A stretch of DNA of 64,000 bases. Origin: Aspidapion aeneum (Eukaryota > Arthropoda > Insecta > Coleoptera > Brentidae). The stretch lies in assembly GCA_963576565.1 (NCBI GenBank), contig OY755039.1:135759369-135823368 (forward strand), read 5' to 3'. A model generated the notes under the pieces. The model saw only the letters and a list, made by a program, of their open reading frames with translations, searched no databases and had not been told where the DNA came from. Position numbers and translations under genes: made by a program. Numbering within the stretch: the stretch's first letter is position 1; each line of letters begins with the position of its first letter. Shown here in pieces: positions 56,556-64,000 of the stretch.

Positions 56556-57239
56556 TGCCTTTCTTTGTCTTAAAGCTCTAGATAAGATTGCCCACTAAGC
56601 ATAAAATTCAAAAAAAAAACGTTTTTTTTTTGTAGCACAGATTTTTAAGATAGATATTTAAGTCAACTTGTGACATTAAAAAAACATATTGAAAATCCTA
56701 ACTAAAATTTTATGTAAAAGCATTATTCCCAAAAATATATTTAAATAACCATAATTTTAATAACATTAAAAATAATACCATCAATATATGGTTATTTTTA
56801 TACTGTTTTTCCTAGATCTCATTTATAAAGTGGATTTTAAGATTTATGAAGCTAATAACTGTTTTGTTTTTTAATATTAAAAAAAATAAAACTATAGAGG
56901 GCGCTGCTTCAGTTCCACTACCAGAACTGCATGACCATCGCCATTTTTAGTTGCGTTTCACTGCGAGTTGATAATGCGTTTCACTGCGAGTTGTAAAAGA
57001 GACGCTTTTTGTTGTTTTGGTTAAAATATTTGGCTTTTGTAAAAACAAACGTTGCAAATTAAAAGCACAAATATTAATAAAGAGGAAAATACTCCAGTTG
57101 TGTGGGAAAGATGATATAGTTAAAGAACAATAAATAGGTATGCAATGATTTAAATGAAGCACCATAAAATAAGGTAAGAAAAGTAAACTAACGTAAAATA
57201 AAAATGGTTTTGTATGGAATAACCCATTCCAAGGTTATA
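56556..57239. other. Gene-free stretch
   Basis: A 19-base block GCGTTTCACTGCGAGTTG is duplicated in tandem at about 56953 and 56982. Nothing else is supported. Confidence 0.4.
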
Positions 57240-57620
57240 GGTTGTCAGACAGGGAATGCGACAATTCGCCGCGGCCTGTTAGGCGCCGGGCCTTTAGCCG
57301 CGTATTCATGTGAGGTAGAATTCACATGCTTCGCAGCGAGGCCAAACGAATGCCTCGTTTGCATTCATTCTCAAGTAAATACGCGCCTAGACAAGAACGC
57401 GAATTTATAGGCGCGTATTAATTTGAGGCCGAGTTCTCATGCCTCGCTGCCAGGCCGAACGGTCATACGCATATGTAAGTGCTTTAAAGGTGTGGCTAAC
57501 AGCAACACGCATGGACTCGCGGCATGCGGCACCATCCAATCAGAGTGGGAATTTCAAACGAGCATTCAGTTGAATATTCTTTGCCTCGAGCCGAGTATTC
57601 ACTTGAGCATGAATGCGAAC
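57240..57620. repeat. GC-rich repeat with inverted words
   Basis: This patch is clearly richer in GC than its surroundings. Words such as GCGCGTATT, TGAGG(C/T)..GA(A/G)TTC and CATGCCTCGCTGC recur two to three times and in both orientations (for example CCGCGTATTCATGTGAGG and AGGCGCGTATTAATTTGAGG). It may be one more element with repetitive ends. Its edges are not clear. Confidence 0.4.
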
Positions 57621-58339
57621 AACGTATTGGTTTGGCCTTACTACAAAATTATTGTTTACATAGAATTTTAAATTTAATTTTTAGAAACTACGGGGCCGAA
57701 TTTCCTTTACCATGTCGATTTCGCGAAAACCTCATCGGACTCTTGCTGGTCTACGTTTCCAAAATAGAAGATATTTATTTACGTAACCTTATCTTTAAAG
57801 ATATTTTAAGAAAATATTTTTTTTTCAGTCTTAAAAAAACATTTATTTTTCAAAGTTAGAAAAACATTTCTTTTATACTGCTAAAAATCAGTATTTTTTT
57901 AACGTTCGAAAAATATAAAAAAAAACATTTGTTTTTTGATGTTGGAAGAACATTTTATTTTCAATGTTAGAATTAAGCTTCTTTTTCACTATGAATATGA
58001 CGTAAGAACTAACATCCAACCTAATGTTGTTTTTAAATTAAACATTACTTTGACGTTAATAAAATATGTTTTTGTGTTTAGTGGGTGAAGATATGTCAAC
58101 CTCACTGACTCTTTCTTAGTCTGTTTTAGGAAACAAGTTATTAGACGGTAATGTGGGGGCGAATTTGACCGGATAATGTGCCAACTTCCTATTAGAGTCA
58201 AAGCCGCATTGTTATTAATAAATTTCAAAATAGCGCTTCATATTAATTAAGGTTTTTAAAAAATGAAGAGAAATCACGTGGATTGTTTTTCTTTAATCTT
58301 CCTAACTGCATCAAAATATACAAGGCTCAAGGTATCTTT
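57621..58339. other. Gene-free stretch
   Basis: Nothing supported beyond AT-rich DNA with irregular AAACATTT-type words at 57810-57960. Confidence 0.4.
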
Positions 58340-59385
58340 TTTTTTACATTTATGCGCACTCTCAAGGAGATCCCTCTCGAAAAGCGGCAAGTGCGTGAAA
58401 ATGTTGGTGTATGTTGGTTTTGAAACGGTTCAGGTTGTAACCTACAGGGAAAACTGTCGCAGGGAGTTTATTCCACAGCGATACTGTGTTCCAGAGATAT
58501 GAATTCTGATATAATGAGGTTCTTGGTGCCTCTATTTTGACAGTAAATTGATGGTTATCGTCTGTTTGACGTGTTCGCCTGGTAGGTGCTACTCCCGGGG
58601 GGATCATACGTGCCAACTCTTCAGAGCATTTTATGTGATAATACCTGTAGAAAAAAGATAGATCGCCCACAGTTCTTCGATGTTCGAGATTATCCAAGCT
58701 ACGGGTGAGTGCGGGGTTACTGGTCAGCTTGATAGCTCGTTTTTGCAAGGTGTTCAAAAGCTTTAAGGTATGTTTGGGTGCCGCACTCCATATATGTCAG
58801 CAGTACTACTCCATAGTTGGTCGAATCTGGGCTTTGTAGAGTGTCAGCATTTGGCTTGGTGTACAGATGTCTTGTACGAAATGGTACCCCAAGCTGGGAT
58901 GCCCTTTTAGCTATATCTGCCACGTGACTGTGCCAAGACATGTTGGTCTCTGCGTTGGTCTCTGCAGTGACTTCTAAGATGTTTAACTGGCTCTGCAATG
59001 TGACAGCACTTCCAGATAGCATGATGTTTGGCTCACCGGTGCTGGTCTTTTTTGAAAACAGGGCTGCTTGGGTTTTCTGCGCGTTGAACTGTACAAGGTT
59101 TTTGTTTCCCGCGTCCTCTATTATCTCCAGGTCGTTATTTATCTGCGAACTTTGAGTCTAAGATGATGAAATTCACGTGCGGAGAGACCTGTGGGTGGTA
59201 TGAATGAGGAGACTTGCCATTATCTGCACAGCAATAAAGTGGATTTACTGTTTTATCTATGAGGTCATTTATGTAAATCAGAAAATGTGTTGACGAAAGG
59301 ATTGCGCCCTGTGGTACACCAGCATTTATTTGGTAAGAGTTGGAGTTCTGGGCATCCAGTGCAACATAAATGGAGCAAGATCTTC
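58340..59385 (-). pseudogene. Non-LTR retrotransposon, 3' part of reverse transcriptase gene
   Basis: Read on the minus strand from the right: INAGVPQGAILSSTHFLIYI and NDLIDKTVNPLYCCADN, where the catalytic F/YADD box is changed to CADN. Then follow SWHSHVADIAKRASQLGV, a frameshifted stretch, and NTLQKRAIKLTSNPALTRSL, HRRTVGDLSFFYRYYH and TVSLWNKLPATVFP at the C-terminus. GVPQGAILSP..F..YINDL is the standard motif of LINE reverse transcriptases, and the C-terminal LWN.LP pattern is typical of CR1/jockey-like groups; the exact clade is not certain. Frameshifts and the lost catalytic residues show that it is dead. Confidence 0.8.
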
Positions 59386-59689
59386 ACAAGCGCGGATCTG
59401 GGCAAAAATCTAGGCGGGGGGGGGGGGGGGTGATGGTCGACGGACACACTATTAATGTAGTTACTTTTTTTCGTGGGGGTTAATTTTGCTGTAAGCTCGA
59501 TATTTATTAACTAAAAGTCCGCCATCTCTAAAGTCAAAATGTCGGACAGAATCATACTTGACCCTCCAAAGAGGCAAGTTTATTCTTATTATCCAAAAAT
59601 ATTTTAGTTTTTTTTTTAATTTGAAGAAAAGCACTGTTTTTTCCCGCTTAAGGAGGCCCAGAGTACTAAAATCGGTGAAGTGGTTATCA

Positions 59690-60480
59690 AAAAATCTGAT
59701 TTTGTTTCAACCATTGTTTTACAAATTATACGATTGCATTGCATTAAGTATGATTTTGTCCGACATCTTAAATCCTAAGATGGCGGAAAATTTTGATTAC
59801 AATCTTTAAAGAGCAATCAATTCTCATCATGATTTTTATTTTATTTTACTATAATCGGTTTACTAATGGCGAATTGATAAGGAAATTAATGCAGACAGGA
59901 TTGGCAATGCAATCGTATAATCTCTAAAACAATGGTTAAAACAAAAATACATTTTTTGAGATCCATCACACAGATTTTACTAATTTGTACGTCGTTGTGT
60001 GGATGAAAAGTAGTGCTATTAGATAAATTAAAAAAAAACTATAACATTTAGGGAAAATAAGAATAAACACACCATTTTAAAGAATCAAGTAAGATTTTGT
60101 CTACCATCCTAAATTTTAAAATGGCGATAACTTTTGGGCGTGATCTTTAAAGGAAAATCTCGATATTTTTAATGTCATCAAAATTGGTTCAGTAGTAATT
60201 AATTTATAAGAAAATAAATGCAGATATGATTGGCAAGACAATCGTATAATATGCAAAACAATGGTTGAAACAAAAATAGTATTCTTTTAAACACCTGAAC
60301 CGATTTTCCTGACTGTTACCTTTTTGTGTCTGGTCAGAATGCAGCTTTTTTACTAATTTAAAAAAGTTATTAAAACATGTTCGCAACACAAGAATAAACG
60401 AGCATCTTTGAAGGGTACAATTTAATTTCGTCCTCCACCTTGGATTTTTAGACAGCGGACAAAAAAATATGTTTTCCACA
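59690..60480. repeat. Degenerate repeat units with CAATCGTATAAT / AACAATGGTT words
   Basis: GGCAATGCAATCGTATAATC and AAAACAATGGTTAAAACAAA at about 59908-59950 recur at 60232-60276, and in inverse at 59702-59745. Similar words appear at 52700-52760. The units are about 310 bases and much diverged. Confidence 0.45.
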
Positions 60481-60593
60481 AAAAATTTAACTTTTTAAAT
60501 TTGCACTGCCTTCTGCCACTGATGGTTTTTTAGTAAAAACTCAAAAACTAATGAAACGATTTAAATTTGTTTCGTCTGCAGTGGACACCCAAG

Positions 60594-61231
60594 AGTATGT
60601 GTCCCATTTATAACTTTCCACCCGGGATTTCTCGAGAACTGCTGAAAATTTTTACAAATGCCGAGACTCGTCGATTTTGTTTGCGAGGGGGAGACTTTTT
60701 GAATGTTTTTTAGCACGAATCCTCTTCGAGGGTGATACTTTATCCCTATATTTTGAATGGGGAATGTGGGTCTATGAATAACTTGCTTTGAAGCTCTCTT
60801 GAATATCTTTACAACCGTGTAAAAATTTCGAAAATCCATGGATTTGTTTTTGAGATATTTGCTTTCAAATTTTCTAATTTAACATGGAATGATAAAATAA
60901 AATTTAAATCCGAAAAATATAAAATTCAAGTTAAATTTGAAAGTTTGAAGGCAATTATCTCAAAAACTAATGGATAGATTTTTGAAATTTTTACACGGTT
61001 GTAAGGACATTCAAAAAGCCTTCAAAACAAGGTATCACTAGACCCACTTTCCCTATTCAAAATATATGGGTAAAGTATACCCCTTGAGGGTTGTGCGTGC
61101 TACAAAAATTTCAAGATAGCCCAAAAGTGTTCCCCTCGTAAACAAAATAAGACGCGTCTCGGCATTTTTAAAAATTTTCAGCAGTTCTCGAGAAATCCCG
61201 GGTGGAAAGTTTTAAATGGGACACAGTGTAT
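60594..61231. mobile_element. Palindromic element with 290-base arms
   Basis: TGTGTCCCATTTATAACTTT, CCACCCGGGATTTCTCGAGA and ACTGCTGAAAATTTTTA on the left are mirrored at 61170-61231. Inner landmarks such as TTTACAACCGTGTAAAAATT and its inverse continue the arms almost to the centre near 60900. Confidence 0.75.
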
Positions 61232-61669
61232 GTTGTTACCATTGATGTTTGAATGCAAATCTTATAAAAACAGCTGATACCAGGATAAAACTAGGTAGGT
61301 AAAAATCGGGACTTTTGCGGGATACTTTACAAAACGAAAATTGGCATAATCCTGCCACAATCCGGACCAGTTGCCACGTTGGGTGAAATTTTAAATCATG
61401 TTAAATTGATAATCTTTATCGTTGCTGCTTAATAGGAGTGAATAAAAAAAAACAGACTTAATAATATTGTCCTAAGCAAGGCCCGGACTAGGCCATCACA
61501 CTTTTAATTAATAATTTTAACTAGAATTTTGGGCCAAAAAGAAACAGGTAGTGATGTAACAACGGTACCTACTCGTAGATAGTATTCTTGCACAGGAAGC
61601 TCTGCCCACACTGTCAAATAGGTGCGGCGAATAAAAGGTGATCACGTAGATATAGCTTTCAAAATACCC
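61232..61669. other. Gene-free stretch
   Basis: Nothing supported here. Confidence 0.4.
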
Positions 61670-61945
61670 GCATCTAAAGGCGGGCTCAAACGACTCGTGT
61701 ACTTGGCAAATATACGAACTTTGCGAATTGCGATAGCAAGCAGGGCGCTCACACGACGTGTGCAATTTACAAATACGTTTAGTATGTACTTGGCAAGTGT
61801 ACGAATAATGACTCGGCCCATTTTTACCGACCACAAATGGAAAACCAACGAGTGACAAATAATTGTACAAGTAACCCACTCACACGACATGGCAAGTATA
61901 TGCAAGTAACAATTATTCGCCAAGTACACGATCCCGGATTGATAT
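61670..61945. repeat. Repeat built from TTGGCAA and CACACGAC words
   Basis: GTACTTGGCAANTNTACGAA occurs at about 61697 and 61786, and its inverse (TTCGCCAAGTAC) at about 61915. ACACGAC or AACGACT follows each G-rich word. It is probably a non-autonomous DNA transposon with repeated subterminal motifs. Confidence 0.45.
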
Positions 61946-62002
61946 AAGGACTTGTCCTTCCCAGAACTCTATTCTTGTAATCGTGAGAAGTGATAGATCA
62001 CA

Positions 62003-62199
62003 ACAGTGGCGTATATAGCAAATAGTTTAAGGGTGGACCAGAGACAGTTTTGGGGGGGCCCGAGGGCCCGAGACCCCATAAGGCCGTATTTTATGCTATT
62101 TTATGTTTGTATTCATGAATTATGTGGAAAATATCTAAAAAAATCATAGCTTCGGAGGGGTCCCGGGTCCCTCAGGCGTCCCCCTTATATACGCCACTG
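62003..62199. mobile_element. CAGTGGCGTATATA MITE copy 2, 197 bases
   Basis: A perfect 8-base target duplication GATCACAA (61995-62002 and 62200-62207), CAGTGGCGTATATA at the left end and TATATACGCCACTG at the right end. The interior matches 17815-18004. Confidence 0.9.
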
Positions 62200-62401
62200 G
62201 ATCACAATATGCGAAATGTCTCGTCTCATTTCCTAAAATAAATAGTGCTTAGAAATAGGTATTATAGACAATTTAGAAAAAAGGTGATAAGCTAAACTTC
62301 CAAAAATACCGAGGCTTAACACTGCTAGACGTAGTTTATATCGGATAATACCAATGTGGATTCCGCCCCAACAGATCTACTTTAGATAAAATATTTGATC
62401 T

Positions 62402-62885
62402 GAGGCAAAAACAAAAGTTTGATATGATATGAACAACTAATATTTTTTGAATTTTTTGAAAACTAAGGCAATTTTCCTACTATTTTTTAGTATATTCTTA
62501 TAAAATAATATTTTTCAGACATACCAGTCGTTATTTTTTTAGCCCGCTTCATTTCTCTTTACACAACAATTAAAATTCGATTAAAATAATGTGTTCGTTT
62601 CAGCTTCAAAAATCATCCGCTGACCTACATCTCTGTTTACTTCCCAAGTGGTCGGTTCACCTTTGATACAAAACGATCACATTCAATTTGACTTGTAGTT
62701 TAAGTTTTGTGTAATAAAAAATAAAGCGGGCTAAAAAAAATTAACGACAATAAGTCTAGAAAATTACATTTTATAAGGATGTACAAGAAAACAGTAGGAA
62801 AATTGCCTTAGTTTTCAAAAAATTCAAAAAATATTAGTTGTTCCGTTGTTCATATCAGATCTAACTTTTGTTTACAAAAATCAGC
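62402..62885. mobile_element. Palindromic element with 170-base arms
   Basis: GAACAACTAATATTTTTTGA, AAAACTAAGGCAATTTTCCT and TAGCCCGCT on the left are mirrored on the right (AGCGGGCTA, AGGAAAATTGCCTTAGTTTT, TCAAAAAATATTAGTTGTTC). The loop of about 150 bases has no frame. Confidence 0.75.
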
Positions 62886-62970
62886 TGGAGTGACGTGGAA
62901 AATTCGACATATATATATATAAGAACCGAACACCGGTCTATTCTATCCACCGTGTGTATATAGTCGCAGT

Positions 62971-63043
62971 CGGCGTCGTGGTGTAGTTAGCAATGTTTGT
63001 TTCCCACACCGGCGGTCCGGGTTCGATTCCTGGCGAGGTACTT
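62971..63043 (+). repeat. tRNA-derived SINE-like head
   Basis: The A-box-like TGGTGTAGTTAGCA and a perfect B box GGTTCGATTCC lie at pol III promoter spacing, with TTTCCCACA in the anticodon region as in tRNA-Gly(CCC). The acceptor and anticodon stems do not pair, so it is a tRNA-derived repeat or pseudogene, not a tRNA. Confidence 0.5.
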
Positions 63044-63115
63044 GGTTGTTTGTGTTTGTTAAAAAATGTTTTAACCTTGCTCGAACTTTGCATAACTGGG
63101 CGATTGATGGAAAGT

Positions 63116-63350
63116 CAGCGGCGTAGCGTGCCCGAAAGGGCGGGGGGGGGGGGGGCGACAGCTAAAAAGGGCGCCTGTGAAAACTGAAAAAAAAAAAAAA
63201 GGTCTTCATGTTGTTAGTTTCCTTTAGCCGTTGCCGGCCCGACTTAATAAAGCTGGGGGCGCTTCGGGCCACCAATGGGGCGCCACTACCCTCGGGCCAG
63301 AGGGGGGGCGACGAACCCCCCGCGTCCCCCCCACGCTACGCCGCTGTGGA
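63116..63350. mobile_element. AGCGGCGTAGCGTG MITE copy 1
   Basis: It starts AGCGGCGTAGCGTGCCCG and ends CCACGCTACGCCGCT. The interior has G-runs, GCGACAGCTAAAAAGGGCGC, an A-run and GGCCCGACTTAATAAAGCTG. Confidence 0.7.
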
Positions 63351-63530
63351 AAGTCCCAGTATAAATAAATTAAAAAAAACTATATGTATTTAGTATTTAT
63401 GTAGATTTCAAACAGGCTCTTGACAGCGTAAATTTGGAAAGAATGACGCAGGATTTAGCTACTTTGGGAATCGCCTCAAAATCTTCTATTAAGGATCCAA
63501 AAGCTGAAGTCAGAATAAATAACCGTTTTC

Positions 63531-63848
63531 AGCAGCGGCGTAGCGTGGGGGGGGGGGGTTCGTCGCCCCCCCGCCCCGAGGGTAGTGGCGCCCCATAGGT
63601 GGCCGAAGCGCCCTCAGCTTTATTAAGTCGGGCCGGTAATGGCCAATTGATTGAGTGGGTGCCAAAGGAAAGTAACGACATGAAGACCTTTTTTTTTTTT
63701 TTGGTCGCAAGATTTGTGAGAGGCGCCTTTTTGACCTTTTTGTTTTTTTTGCCACAAGGTTTTTCATCAGTTTTCAGAGGCGCCCTTTTTAGCTGTCGCC
63801 CCCCCCCCCCTCCCCCCCCCCCACCCTTTCGGGCACGCTACGCCGCTG
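63531..63848. mobile_element. AGCGGCGTAGCGTG MITE copy 2, inverted
   Basis: The same element in the opposite orientation: CAGCTTTATTAAGTCGGGCC, GAGGCGCCCTTTTTAGCTGT and C-runs in mirrored order, with AGCGGCGTAGCGTG at the left and CACGCTACGCCGCTG at the right. It is about 80 bases longer than copy 1. Confidence 0.7.
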
Positions 63849-64000
63849 GTTCTCAGAGCCATTTTGTGTAACTTCAAGAGTAAGGCAAGGTGACGTTACC
63901 TTTATAACTGTCTTAACTGATCCTTGAAGCTTCTGCTAGATAGGATGATTGATACGAGCTGAAATTATAGTTCAATGAATAGAGGCCAAAATAGGGGGGT

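Noticed and set aside
57423..57859. Overlapping frames in the GC-rich patch
   Set aside because: The patch is made of repeated and inverted words. Higher GC content gives longer chance frames, and no domain is visible.
60561..60839. 92-codon minus-strand frame
   Set aside because: It lies in one arm of a palindromic element, and the mirrored arm has no matching frame.

Overview
This window reads as repeat-rich, AT-rich nuclear DNA of an insect. The evidence is a BEL/Pao LTR retrotransposon, exons that look like an insect gustatory receptor, mariner, hAT, PIF/Harbinger and pogo-like DNA transposons, a non-LTR retrotransposon fragment, and a satellite whose unit (TTAGGTTGGG on the minus strand) contains the insect telomere word TTAGG. 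There are no operons, Shine-Dalgarno-led genes or CRISPR arrays. A beetle is a reasonable guess, but the sequence does not settle the order.

Only two coding loci look possibly functional. The first is the BEL/Pao element at 22506-29365. It has two 481-base LTRs that look identical, a 5-base target duplication (TCGGT) and one uninterrupted 1,756-residue Gag-Pol frame with all expected catalytic residues. The second is a gustatory-receptor-like gene on the plus strand, with one exon at 29829-30566 and a last exon at 41457-41789. The exons join in phase across a 10.9 kb intron and give a 356-residue product ending in the family's TYxxxxxQF signature. An inverted fragment of the same first exon lies at 21300-21440.

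Layout: 1-6.5 kb holds a LINE fragment, a PIF/Harbinger derivative, a broken repeat-borne gene and three copies of a recurring element called A here (microsatellite core, tandem 119-base units, hairpin ends). 6.6-17 kb holds two mariner-like elements with very long terminal inverted repeats and broken transposases, a 142-base tandem array and a hAT-type MITE. 17.8-21.4 kb holds MITEs, a nested pogo/mariner pair and a foldback array. 22-29.6 kb is an A copy split by the BEL element. 30.7-41.4 kb is the receptor intron, carrying A copies, MITEs, two foldback elements and the satellite. 41.9-44.5 kb is a large foldback element built from GGCGCC-rich arms and a 128-base tandem family. 44.9-64 kb holds further MITEs, palindromic elements, arrays, a tRNA-like gene, a LINE fragment and a tRNA-derived repeat.

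Three things deserve most attention. Three unrelated foldback elements have arms made of short 10-16-base units. One core word, close to AAATTTCATNNAAATCGG, is shared by element families that are otherwise unlike. The receptor gene has an intron made almost wholly of young and old repeats. Names for repeat families rest on ends, target duplications and fragments of protein read by eye; no database search was possible.
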